From Craterostigma plantagineum (taxonomy: Eukaryota; Streptophyta; Magnoliopsida; Lamiales; Linderniaceae), in NCBI GenBank assembly GCA_027422505.1, contig JAPQWV010000729.1, forward strand, positions 186,001 to 250,000: a DNA stretch of 64,000 bases. The letters run 5' to 3'. The position numbers were made by a program, and so were the translations under genes. Each line of letters begins with the position of its first letter. The first letter of the stretch is position 1. The notes under the pieces are model-generated. The model ran no database searches and was not told the origin of the DNA. It saw only the letters and a program-made list of their open reading frames with translations. Below are positions 12,882 through 23,039 of the stretch, one piece after another.

Positions 12882-13099
12882 GCCGATGAAGCTTAGCTCT
12901 ACTGGTCAAGCTGAGGCGCTTAGGGTCATGTTGGGAGAGGTCCTGGGTTCGAATCTCATCCCTTCCCTAAGCCTGCCCACATGGGCCCAGACATGTGCGA
13001 TTGACCTGATCGGCCTGCTTAGCAGGTAGTGGGTCGGCCCCGGGGTTTCACCATCGGCTTTCCCCGGTTATCAAAAAAAAAAGAAAGAAAAGAAAAGAA
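12882..13099 (+). mobile_element. tRNA-derived SINE with perfect target duplication
   Basis: A 218-bp element with an RNA polymerase III promoter: A-box-like TAGCTCTACTGG (12894-12905) and B box GGTTCGAATC (12946-12955). It ends in an A-rich tail with AAAGAAAG interruptions. It is flanked by a perfect 13-bp direct repeat, AACGTTATAGGCG (12869-12881 and 13100-13112), the hallmark of LINE-driven target-primed insertion. The body is GC-rich compared with its surroundings. The intact duplication and long tail suggest a fairly recent insertion. Confidence 0.93.
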
Positions 13100-13112
13100 A
13101 ACGTTATAGGCG

Positions 13113-13932
13113 ACTAATATTAATTTACAGATACAGCGTCCGTTTTTGTTAATAAACGAAAACTTCTTGTATAAACAAAAGCGGCGGTTCTTGCAAAACT
13201 AGACACTTACAACCATCATTATATTTCTAAAAACTGTGATATGTGTTGTATGGGAGATTCGAAAGTAACGTTTTCAGTTGAAACCATCGCTTATAACATA
13301 CAAACAAAAAAAAAAAATTCCACAAAAATCAAATAACAACATTCACTTGAACACGTTACATAATATTCAATCAAAATATTCAACCAACCCAACAAAAAAT
13401 ATCCAACTACATTCTTCTCCGAAATAATATATAATAAAACAACAAGAACACCCATATTAAAATATATAATAGAACGACTTTTTATTGCCGTTAACGGAGC
13501 ATGCGTTTCAAGGCCAGAGATAGGCTGATCTTCAATCATATTAACATTCACGCTGGCGTGCTGTGGGCCCGGCAGGCCAGGCCATCCGACATTAATTTAG
13601 TTTTACAATATTAATTTATTGATAATATTTTAACTACTTATGATATTTATTGATGAATTATGTATTAATTCATAAACACATCATTTATTACTAAATATAA
13701 TTAATGAATTATAAATAGACCCTCTAATTAATTTAATATCCTCTAATTAATCTAATATATATGTACCGTAAAATTATAGTAGTTGGCAGGCCGGATCGCG
13801 GGCTAGCCCGGCCCTTGGCGGGCTAAAATATTGCAGCCCGACCCGCCATCTGGCGGGGCGGTTCAGGGCGGACCGCGGACCCCAAAGACGGCTCTATGGC
13901 CTCTATAAATATCTAATGTTAGGTTAAGGTTA
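13113..13932. other. Intergenic DNA with GC-rich repeat remnant
   Basis: Mostly AT-rich non-coding sequence. Two GC-rich patches (about 13560-13595 and 13785-13895) with repeated GGCCCGGC/GGCGGG words face each other. They may be the ends of a decayed hAT-type element, but no target duplication was found. The 86-codon ORF at 13291-13551 has no recognisable motif. Confidence 0.35.
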
Positions 13933-13940
13933 GGTCATAT

Positions 13941-14531
13941 CAATGTTTTAAAAAGCGCATTGCGCGATATGTCGTGTTTTAGTACCAATGTTGCGTAGCG
14001 TATCACGTGAGCTTTTCGGGCAGGCTACTTTTAATATAAAAAATATATATGCTATATTCATACAGGCAACCCGTCAATTTCAATCATTAAAATTAACGTT
14101 AATCATAGGAAATAAAATTTAGTAATTAATTGTCCCAAACAACTCAAAGACATAAAACGATCGATATAAAAATAATCCGTGTCATTCCATTTTATTTGAA
14201 CCCAACATAGTCACGTGTTAAATTATTATGTCAATCGTGATGAGTGTATTTGAGACATACTACTTGCTTCTGAGAATTAGTCTCACTATGAGAGAGTATG
14301 GTGTAAGTCATATTCAATTTTGTGTGGTGGTGATAGCTTAGGTCGTAAAAAGTAAAAACATGATACACTATATGATTAATTTAACGCGCTATTTACGCTA
14401 TTACTTGGCTATTTGCGCTTTTACTCAAAATACTTAGCTATTCAGGACAAAAAACTATTTCTTTTACGGTTCAACGCGTTTCCTCGCTAAACTACGGTAT
14501 AGCGCGCTACAAAATGCTATTTAAAACACTG
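13941..14531. mobile_element. hAT-like non-autonomous TIR element
   Basis: 591 bp with ends CAATGTTTTAAAAAGCG on the left and, inverted, CAGTGTTTTAAATAGC on the right. It is flanked by 8-bp direct repeats GGTCATAT (13933-13940) and GGCCATGT (14532-14539), 6 of 8 identical. Subterminal GCGC words occur at both ends. No transposase is present, so it is a MITE-like derivative. Confidence 0.7.
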
Positions 14532-14539
14532 GGCCATGT

Positions 14540-14918
14540 GTTTCTGGGCCAAGAAAAGGTTAGAAGTTTGTTCCCGTAAGAGCAAAAAAAATCTGTTGAT
14601 TGATGTCTAAACCTAAACTTTCAATATTAAGTAGGAGAACATTGGCAATAATATGAAAGTTTTGGATCACCATAATAAACACGTCCATTATATTTACTTA
14701 TGCGTGTACGACATAAAGAGATAATGAAGTTTTTTAAAAATCAAGGTGTCGAGAGGACGATTTAGGTTACAGTATATTTGGGAGGGTCGACGGAGGTGAT
14801 GGCGCCTTCGAAGACTGAATAAAAAAAAGCTCAAAATCGAGAGATATACTTACAGGACTCACGGTGGTTTCTCACGTTAGGTGGACACCATAGCAAATAT
14901 ATATGTATCCACTCTATC
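14540..14918. other. Intergenic DNA
   Basis: Nothing recognised between the hAT-like element and the following MITE. Confidence 0.5.
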
Positions 14919-14921
14919 TAA

Positions 14922-15639
14922 GACCACCAACCGAAAAATGCATTCTCAAACTCAAATCCATTCTCAAACTCAAAATGCAGTAATTCTTCTCCAACCATAA
15001 TACTCATTCTCAAACTCAAAAAGATATTATGTAATATTTTCCTTGACACTAACTTTTAAAACTTTGCAATATTACACACATATTTTACAACTTCACAAAT
15101 TAACCACAATGTTATTTTAAATTTGAGCGCATCATTACATAAAATATAAAATCAGTTTAGATCATATTAAAATTATAATTAGATATTCATGTTGACTCGG
15201 AAATGCTTTTTTTTTTTTGGCAATCAAATAAAAATTAGTATTTAGCTATTTCAATTAAATTATCCTTTTTCCTTAAAGAACAGCAAACCTTAAAAAGTTT
15301 CAAAATAATGATTGTCATAAAAATTATGTATACTATATAAGAGACTTTTTATTGTCGCTTTTCAATTAAAGTAACGTAATTAGGACAAGAACTATACTAA
15401 ACATGAAACAAAATGGAAGCAAATGGTATAATTGTGTATTTTAGAGGGATAATGATATTTAATACAATTAAAGGATGAGCAAGAATGATGAAATAGCATA
15501 ATTTCAGTTTAGACGCATATATGCAATTTAAAGAGGAGAGAAAATCATAAATCTCATTTTGGATTTGGTTTTAGGCTATGATTGTTGTCATTTTACCCCA
15601 TTTATTTATTTGTTTTTCCCAGTTACATTGAAGATGCTC
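14922..15639. mobile_element. MITE with TAA target duplication (PIF/Harbinger-like)
   Basis: 718 bp flanked by TAA (14919-14921 and 15640-15642). Left end GACCACCAACCGA; right end, inverted, GAGCATCTTCAATG. The left 130 bp match the inverted right end of the element at 52663-53293 (shared ATGCATTCTCAAACTC-type words), so both belong to one family. The 3-bp TWA duplication and GAGCATCTCC-type ends are typical of Tourist/PIF-Harbinger MITEs. No coding capacity. Confidence 0.75.
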
Positions 15640-15739
15640 TAACATTACATAACACAGAATATTTAAAAAAAATTGCCTTTGACATGGGCAACATTAAAAA
15701 ATGACATTCAAATGTAAATTAACCGATATACCCTTAATA

Positions 15740-16720
15740 ATTGAATCCGCTGCGAAATTGCACAGCATGGGCGGTGCCCAGGGACCCGTGTTATATATAG
15801 GAGTGGTAAACAGGTAGAGTTGTGTCACATTCTTGTTCAACCCGTTTAATAAACAGGTTGAAAACTTCAACCCTGCCTGACCTCGACAAGTCCCATGCTA
15901 TATAGCAGGAGACCCGTGCCATATAGCGGGGAGCCACTCCATTTGCTGCACAGCATGGGGGGTCCTCTGCGTCTACTGCTGTAGGGGACCCCCATGCTGT
16001 GGAGCAGACGCTGGGGACCTCAGTAGAGGACCCATGCTAATAGTTGTGGACCCGCTGCGACACTGCACAGCAGGGCGGGCCCTGCTATATTGCATGGGAT
16101 CACATTCGGGTTCAACCCGCTTAATAAACGGGTTGAGAATTTCAACCCTGACCTGACCTGTTTACTTAAACAGGTTGAAATATTGAACCCTAACCCGACC
16201 TGCGTTAATCCGAATATAAGCCATTAACGCGCCAAGTTTTTTAACCTTAAAAAAAAAAGAGATGGAAAATTAGTATATAATCAAAATTATAAAACCCAGA
16301 TTAAATAAAACAATAGAGAAACAAAGCAGTTTTTTTTTCTAAAAATCAACAGTCATATAATTAAATAGAACCATTTTATTTTATTTATATTAAGGATATT
16401 TTTAATTTATATTATGCGGGTTAAATGGGTTGATAAAAGGGTTGATTTCGGGTTGATTCCGTGTCAAAAATTCTAACCCTAACCCGACCCACTTAATATT
16501 AGGGTTGTGTTCGTGTTTACCCATTAACTTACACATGTCGAAAATATCAATCCAAACCTACTATTTCGAGTGTGGTTTGTGTCAGGTTGGTTTTTAGCAG
16601 CCTTAGTTATATAGCAGGGGACCCATTGCGTCCGCTGCACAGCATGGGTTGTCTCCTATTATATAGCACGGGTCTCCTGAGCAATGGACCTATGCTATAA
16701 AGCAGATGACCCATACAAAA
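15740..16720. repeat. Array of GC-rich 'GCACAGCATGGG / GCTATATAGCAGG' words
   Basis: Short words such as GCTGCACAGCATGGG, CATGCTATATAGCAGG and their complements recur in both orientations at 15755-15800, 15889-16110 and 16606-16710. They are followed by GGACCC or GGGTCC. A hAT-like element (15798-16605) interrupts the array, yet a block of the same words also lies inside that element. Flanking AT-rich arms (about 15665-15735 and 16735-16825) are weakly inverted copies of each other, so the array may be the core of a larger TIR element. Confidence 0.55.
15798..16605. mobile_element. hAT-like element with internal duplication
   Basis: 808 bp flanked by perfect 8-bp repeats GTTATATA (15790-15797 and 16606-16613). 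Ends TAGGAGTGGTAAACAGG and, inverted, TAAGGCTGCTAAAAACC fit the TAGGGGTGGTAAA style of plant hAT MITEs. An internal segment of about 55 bp starting CACATTC..GTTCAACCCG is present twice (near 15826 and 16092). The GC-word block lies between the copies, as if that block had been inserted with a duplication. Confidence 0.7.
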
Positions 16721-16734
16721 TGACGAAAATACCA

Positions 16735-17287
16735 TTAAATTGAAGCTATTTTTAAAATGTGAAATCATGAAGGCTAATTTTTTTAACGTTGACCGAGTGC
16801 AAAGCTATTTTTTAAAAGACCCTATATAACACCACCTATCTCAAAACTGTAAAAATTCACTAAAAAATGAACCTCCAACTGACATTTATGATTCGTCATA
16901 AGTGACCAGAGGAATCAAATTATTATCCCAGAAATAATCCTCTTTAAATAAATGTCAACAGTCAACTATGTACAGTGCTCGTTGAATTAAATATTTGTCT
17001 GCATTCATAGTCTTCTTAGAGTTACGATTGAGTACCGTGGGGAACGCTAACTAAAGTTGGGGAAATTAAAAATAGTATGTGTGTGTATCATGAACATACA
17101 TAGAAATAAAAAATAAAACTAAACGAAAAATTATCTTCAAAACGTGGTGCAGTGATTTGTTTAATTGACTTGCACATTATTACCTCTTGAAGTTTTTTAT
17201 CTCTTGAAGTTTAGTAACATCGAGTTAGGACACGAAAGATTAACTCATCACTGACATATTTAAGTTCGCTAAAAATGATGGCGACAT
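16735..17287. other. Intergenic DNA
   Basis: AT-rich, with no gene or clear element boundary, apart from the possible right arm of the preceding word array (16735-16825). Confidence 0.45.
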
Positions 17288-17296
17288 ATTTTATTT

Positions 17297-18527
17297 AGGG
17301 TAAATTCCTTATCAGGCCCTGTCAGTAATTAAAACTTCTTGTTCAGTACCCCTAAGAAAAATTCTCCCGTTAAGTACCCTCTGCAAAAAGTTGTGTGTTT
17401 AATACCCCTAAACAGTGAACGGACAGAAATACCCTTTCCTGATATTAAATTGGACATCATACCAACTGTTATTCTAATTATACCAACAAAATAATGTTAA
17501 ATTGGAAATTACACCAGCTGTTGTCGTTATTATACCAACAGAATTGAACCTAATAAACAGATGGTATAATTTACTCAGTTTCTGGTATAATAGCAAAATT
17601 AGTTGGTACAATCTCCAGTTTTGCTGTATAAAATTAATATAACTGTATTTATTGGTATAATAACGAAGATAGATGGTATAATAATGAAAATATATGGTAT
17701 AATTTTCACAATTTCTGGTATAATTGCAAAGTTTGTTGGTATATTATTCAATTTCGCTGTATAAAAATTAAGAGAACAATATTTACTGGTATAATAACAC
17801 AAATATATGGTATAATTTCCTCAATTTATGGTATAATAGCAAAATTAGTTGGTATAATCTCCAATTTTGCTGTATAAAATTAAAATAACTTTATTTATTG
17901 GTATAGTAACTAAGATAGATGGTATAATAACGAAGATGTATGGTATAATTTCCACAATTTCTGGTATAATTGCAAAAATTAGTTGGTATAGTATTCAATT
18001 TCGCTGTATAAAATATAACAATATTTACTGGTATAATGACGAAAATAGATGGTATAATCTCCTCAATTTCTGGTATAATAGCAAAATCAGTTGGTATAAT
18101 GCCTAATTTTTTGGTATAAATTATAATACCTTTATTTATTGGTATAATTACGAAAATAGATGGTACAATGTCAATAATTTCTAGTATAATAGCATAATCA
18201 GTTGATATAATGTCCAATTTCATTGTATAAAATTTATAATAACGTAGTATAATGTTGGAACATTTGGTATAATTTCTAAATTTCTGGTATAATTTCAATT
18301 TTAGTGGTATAATAACAAGTTTTGTTGGTATAATTCATGTGAAATGTTTTATTGAACTTCAATGGAATATGTGAGACATGGGTATTTTCATCTTTTTAAC
18401 GCTGAAAATACCTTTTTAGGTACTGAACAGGAAGAAATTTTCAAGTATGTACTTATAAGAAGAAATAATTCGAGTGGTATTTAAGAGGAATTTTAAACTT
18501 TGACAGGGACTGATAAGGAATTAATCC
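17297..18527. mobile_element. Mutator-like TIR element filled with GGTATAAT word array
   Basis: 1231 bp. The left end AGGGTAAATTCCTTATCAGG and the inverted right end GGATTAATTCCTTATCAG share 24 of 27 bases over their aligned length, including CCTTATCAG and CCCTGTCA. Flanks ATTTTATTT (17288-17296) and ATTTTATTA (18528-18536) give a 9-bp target duplication with one mismatch, the length typical of Mutator-like elements. From about 17455 to 18335 the interior is an array in which TGGTATAAT recurs more than twenty times every 25-35 bp, separated by variable AT-rich spacers such as GCAAAATTAGT. No transposase is present. The ORFs read through this array are low-complexity artefacts. Confidence 0.8.
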
Positions 18528-18536
18528 ATTTTATTA

Positions 18537-19033
18537 TATGATGTGATCTAATAATCACTGACTAACCGACCCTTCAATAATTTGTTGTTTTCCTTCTTCT
18601 AGGATAGGAAAGTTACAATGAAAAATGGTACAATTAATTATAAACTAAGTCTGCCAATTTTCCGACAATATATTTAAAGTTATAAAAATTAATAACTTTA
18701 TATGTCTAACTCATCTAATGTAGATGGAGAAATCCTACTCAAAATTATTCCAACTAAGGACGTGGTATTCCAAATCACAGGCCATTCTTTCATCGAAAAA
18801 AACACATTATGTTGAAGTATAAAGTTAATACTTATTTTCCATTTGTCAATATAATGAAATGAAGTTATATGCTTAGTAACCCACGTCTGAAACTAAATCA
18901 TAGAACGCGTCGATCTAATTGAACTATGTTCCCTTCGAATCAAAAATTTTATGAAGACCGTTTACAAATTTTTCAAGAAGGATAAAAAGAAGTTATTAAA
19001 TTGATTATCTAATCATTTAAGTTCATTTACCCT
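18537..19033. other. Intergenic DNA
   Basis: No gene or mobile element boundary recognised. Confidence 0.5.
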
Positions 19034-19090
19034 AAACAACATTATCAGATTTACGTCGAAGGATTACACTCGTATTAGGCTTGTAGCAGC
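19034..19090. repeat. 57-bp direct repeat, copy 1
   Basis: AAACAAC...TACACTCGTATTAG.CTTGTAGCAG is repeated at 19710-19766, on the other side of the hAT-like MITE. The hAT target duplication GTAGCAGC is the end of this copy. The repeat therefore pre-dates that insertion and now sits upstream of the UGT promoter. Confidence 0.8.
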
Positions 19091-19662
19091 TAGGGTTGCA
19101 AATGAACCGAATATTTTCGGTTCGGTTCGAGATTCGATTCGAAATTTAAGATTCGATTTCGAAATAAACGAATACGAATACGAATACAAATACTTTTTCT
19201 GATTCGAATAATTTCGAGTACGAATAAGAATACGTCTGTATTCGATTCGAAAAATTAACGAATATCCGATTCGTTTAATGTAATATATATTTAAATAATA
19301 TAATATATTATATATTTACAAGCGTGATGATCGAAAGCAGGTTGAGAAAGAAACGTTGTGTATTAAGTAGTTCCCTCGTTAGTTTTTCTTCACAATAGAG
19401 TTTCTCTGATTTTGTAATTTTTCGGAACTATTTTGTAGTTGTTTTGTAATTCTAACAGATTTTATGGGGAAAAACTGAAATTTTCTTTCGAATATTCGAA
19501 TATTCGCGAATATATTCGAATATCGTTATCGAATCGAATCGAATCGTTTTTTAGTATTCGAATACGAATCGAATCGAATACGAATACTTTGAAAAATTAA
19601 CGAAGACAAATTGAATATTATGATATTCGATTCGATTTGGTTCGTTTTCGTTTGCAACCCTA
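19091..19662. mobile_element. hAT-like MITE with perfect 8-bp duplication
   Basis: 572 bp with inverted ends TAGGGTTGCAAA and TTTGCAACCCTA and perfect 8-bp flanks GTAGCAGC (19083-19090 and 19663-19670). The subterminal regions are rich in the palindromic words GGTTCG, GATTCG and CGAATACGAAT, which could form a long hairpin. No transposase is present. Confidence 0.9.
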
Positions 19663-19709
19663 GTAGCAGCCGAGGTCCTTCTTCAACACGGCAAATATAA
19701 TTAACATTT

Positions 19710-19766
19710 AAACAACATCAATAGATTTACGGCGTGGGAGTACACTCGTATTAGACTTGTAGCAGT
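19710..19766. repeat. 57-bp direct repeat, copy 2
   Basis: Partner of 19034-19090, about 360-440 bp upstream of the UGT TATA box. Confidence 0.8.
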
Positions 19767-20124
19767 AAGGTCGTTCAACACGTAAAGAATTACCCGATAA
19801 ACACGAATGTCTAAAAGTTCAGCAAAACACTATATTCGCCTAAGCAATAATTTAATTATCTTGACAATAGAATAGAGCATGCTTTCCCTGGCACAAAGTA
19901 CAACTACCCACTAACCCTTGGACCTCAACGATTATCACACCACCTACCCTCACAACTACAAAATAAGTGTGAACAGATAATTAAACTAAAAGATCGACCC
20001 ACAAAGGAAAAAAATAATAATAAAAAGGTAAACGCTTTCAGATCTAAAACCAACATCTAATGTCACCTCCCCCAACTTGTCCATCAAATATAAAATAAAA
20101 CCCACCCCTTTTACCAACTTGCCC
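19767..20124. other. Upstream region of the UGT gene
   Basis: No repeat or element boundary seen. It presumably contains the proximal promoter of the gene at 20206. The region 20040-20060 is pyrimidine-rich (CACCTCCCCCAACTTG). Confidence 0.45.
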
Positions 20125-20134
20125 CTATATATAC
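20125..20134 (+). promoter_or_regulatory. TATA box of the UGT gene
   Basis: CTATATATAC lies 72-81 bp before the ATG at 20206. A start site 25-35 bp downstream would give a 5' leader of about 40-55 bases. Its position rules out the longer in-frame ORF start at 20077, which lies upstream of this TATA element. Confidence 0.75.
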
Positions 20135-20205
20135 ACGAGTTCTCCATACATTTACTTCATATAAAGGCATTAACAAAATACTCCCAAGACAAACTCTTGT
20201 CCAAT

Positions 20206-22159
20206 ATGAAGCCCCACGCAGTACTAATCCCATACCCAGCGCAAGGCCACATCGGCCCTGTCCTAAAACTAGCAAAGCTCTTACACGCTCGTGGATTCTT
20301 CATAACCTTCGTCAACACTGAGTACAACCACAATCGCCTCGTACGTTCGCGTGGCCCCGAGTCTGTTAAAGGGCTCGAAGATTTTCAGTTCAAGACTATC
20401 CCCGACGGCTTGCCTCCTTCGGACAAGCAAGATGCTACCCAAGACATACCTCAGTTGTGCGCTTCTCTGACGAAGAATGGGTTGGCGCCTTTTCTTGAAC
20501 TTATAAAGGGGCTAAACGAGTCGAAGGATTGCCCTAACGCTTCTTGCATAGTGAGCGATGGGGCTATGAGTTTCACGCTCGACGCTGCCGAGCAGCTTGA
20601 TATTCCCGAGGTTGTCTTCTTCACGACGAGCGCTTGTGGGTTCACGTGTTACTGTCAGTACAGAGAACTCGTTGCTAGAGGGTTGTTTCCGCTCAAAGGT
20701 AATAAAAAAAAATTCAATCTTTTCTTTTATGTTTTCTTTTATCTTGATCAGTGTCATATTTACGCTCAAAGGTTAATGAAAAATCAAACTTTGCTGTCTC
20801 TTTTTCTTGACCCATGGCGAACTTTTGATTTTTTATTTTTATATTGCCTTTCTGTCTTGAACGTGCGTGTTCTTTTTTTTTTTTCTTTGGATGGCGGATA
20901 TAATTGGGAGTTGACCCGAATTTTAGATGACAGAAGAATTGTTGGAGATCATAACTTCATTCTAAGTTTTTAGGTGAAATGGTAATTTAACATGGTATCA
21001 GAAACTAAAGAGATCATAACTCGACCAGCTATTAAATAAAACTACAAGTCTAAGCTAAGCTTTAATAAAAAGAATACGTCTAAACAAGGAACAGCGTAGT
21101 GAAAATATAATATATAAAATTAAATAAGAGACAATAGTACTTAATAGGAATTTATATCTATATATTATTTCATATTCATATTTTTGAGTTAGCTCCAAAG
21201 TCTCAATTTCTCTTTTTGTCGCAGATGAAAGTCAAATAACGAACGGACATCTCCAAATCAAGCTCGACTGGGTTCCGGGAATGAACAATATAAGACTAAG
21301 GGACTTCCCAAGCTTCATCCGCACAACGGATCCCCAAGACATAATGGTAAACTACAACATACTACAGACAAAGAACGCATCGCGGGCGAAGGCCGTAATA
21401 ATCAACACCTTCGACGACTTGGAAAAGGACGTCCTAAACGCCCTAAGCGCAAAGTTCGACAAAGTCCTAACCATAGGCCCTCTCCAACTGCTCGAAAATC
21501 ACGAGGTCAAAAACCCTAATTTGAAATCGATCGGTTCGAGCCTTTGGAAGGAAGACGACGCATGCATCGCATGGCTCGACCAAAGGGCGCCGAACTCCGT
21601 GTTATATGTAAATTTCGGGAGCATCACAGTGCTTTCGCCTGAGCAGTTGCTAGAATTTGCGTGGGGACTGGCAAACAGTAACCACTACTTCTTATGGGTG
21701 ATAAGGCCCGATTTAGTGAGCGGGGAAAAGGCGATTTTGCCCAAGGAGTACTTGAAAAGAGTCGAAGGGCGGGGATTCATGGTGGGGTGGTGCCCGCAAG
21801 AGAGCGTTTTGGCCCATTCTTCGGTGGGCGGATTTTTGACCCATTCTGGGTGGAATTCGACCATCGAAGGGATTAGTGAGGGCGTTCCTATGATTTCGTG
21901 GCCGTTTTTCGCGGAGCAACAGACGAATTGTAGGTATGCGTGCGTTGAGTGGTTGATTGGGTTGGAGATCGAAGGGGAGGTTAAGAGGGAGAACGTCGCG
22001 GATTTAGTGAAAGTTTTGATGGAGGGCGAGAAGGGAAAGGAGATAAGGAAGAAGGCTTTGAAGTGGAAGGAGAAGGCTCAAATGGCTGTTAAAGATGGTG
22101 GATCTTCTCACAAGAACTTGGATGTTTTGATCAATGAGGTTCTTCTTGGGAAGTATTGA
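20206..22159 (+). CDS. UGT85A-like: UDP-glycosyltransferase, UGT85 family (two exons)
   Basis: Exons 20206-20698 and 21225-22159 join to encode 475 aa, a normal family length. The enzyme should transfer glucose from UDP-glucose to a small hydrophobic acceptor in the cytosol. H15 (in YPAQGHIGP) and D118 (in CIVSDGAMSF) match the conserved catalytic dyad. The PSPG donor box spans W353 to Q396 with HSGWNS at 371-376, and its final Gln is the residue usually linked to UDP-glucose preference. Segments such as KLLHARGF, FVNTEYNHNRL, IPDGLPPSD and LRDFPSFIRTTDP are diagnostic of group G (UGT85), whose members glucosylate iridoids, terpenoids and cyanohydrins. The acceptor cannot be told from sequence. 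The start at 20206 fits the family N-terminus and the TATA box. No stop or frameshift is seen. It is the only intact host gene in the window. Confidence 0.96.
20699..21224 (+). other. Intron of the UGT gene
   Basis: 526 bp, donor AAAG|GTAATA and acceptor TTTTTGTCGCAG|AT, phase 1. It splits the codon for D165 and restores the family sequence PLKDESQ...NGHLQIKLDW. It is AT-rich, as plant introns are. If retained, translation would run into the intron and stop near 20971, giving a truncated protein without the donor-binding domain. Confidence 0.95.
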
Positions 22160-22207
22160 TGATTGCCTTGTTAGGGTTTGTTGATTTGATTATGTGTTTG
22201 TTTGTTC

Positions 22208-22213
22208 AATAAA
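22208..22213 (+). terminator. Poly(A) signal of the UGT gene
   Basis: AATAAA lies 49 bases after the stop codon and is followed by TG-rich sequence (TTTGGTGTTGTGTTGTG). A Mutator-like element begins 44 bases further on, so the native 3' UTR is probably intact but ends just before it. Confidence 0.75.
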
Positions 22214-23039
22214 TTTAGTTTGGTGTTGTGTTGTGCTATTATGCACTATTAGAAGCAGTGTTGTAAAATGCGGCCTAGGCGGGCGCCTAGGCGCCGTCTA
22301 GGCGCTAGGCGTCGGCCACCGAGGCGAATAGTGGCAAATCGGCTGCAAAAATCGGTTTGCCGACTAATCGGCGCCTAAAGCGTGTAATCGGGCGTACAGA
22401 CCGAATATTGGGCCGATTAATCGGCCCATACAAAAAAATTTCAAATGAATAAAGGACAGTGTATTAAAAATCGGCCCATATAAAAACCCAAATGAATAAA
22501 AGAATTCAAATGAATATTGGGCCAATTATCGACCACCCACTATTCTTGATTTTCAAACGATGGCAGTGTATGCCTTTATATAGGAATTATTTTCAGTCTA
22601 TTCACATGAAGGATCGATCCGGTGTGGGACTAACCGCTTGACAGTATAATACACACGACCAATTAATTATAGGGTATATTACGCGTCAGGCCCTAGTAAT
22701 ATTTTAGCTAGTGTTCATGCCCCAATCAAATTCTATTTAGTAGGAAGGACCTGCTTTTCAAAACTCTTAGAGAAAAATACCCAAACTATGCGATATGACA
22801 TATTTACCCCTAACAGATGTGAAATTTACAAACTTTTGCCATCGTCTTCTCCAACTAGCGAGCTAATCTTCAAGCTCGATTTCCTCCTATAATCTCGACA
22901 TTCGTGAGCAGACGAGTTCCGACCCTGACCCGTCGTCGAAGTAGAGCTCGAAGGAGGCCACATGCGAGGCGACAAGCTGCCGGAGCTTAACTTATTTTTT
23001 TTTGGGTTTTTCCAAATCACTTGGCGACGTATGACACAT

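Noticed and set aside
13291..13551. 86-codon reverse ORF
   Set aside because: AT-rich, no motif, no conserved neighbour and no supporting signals.
17599..18298. ORFs of 67-135 codons in the GGTATAAT array
   Set aside because: They are low-complexity Ile/Tyr/Asn translations of the repeated word on both strands, not genes.
17455..18335. Repeated TATAAT as bacterial -10 promoters
   Set aside because: The DNA is plant nuclear, there are no matching -35 spacings or genes, and the word is part of a repeated array.
20077..20205. In-frame upstream ATG extending the UGT N-terminus by 43 residues
   Set aside because: It lies upstream of the TATA box at 20125, and the family N-terminus begins with the MKPHAVLIPYPAQGH segment at 20206.
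20699..20973. ORF reading on from exon 1 to 20973
   Set aside because: It is intron read-through. Clean GT-AG sites restore the family sequence when the intron is removed.
21694..21919. ORFs overlapping UGT exon 2 in other frames and strand
   Set aside because: They are shadows of the real coding frame.
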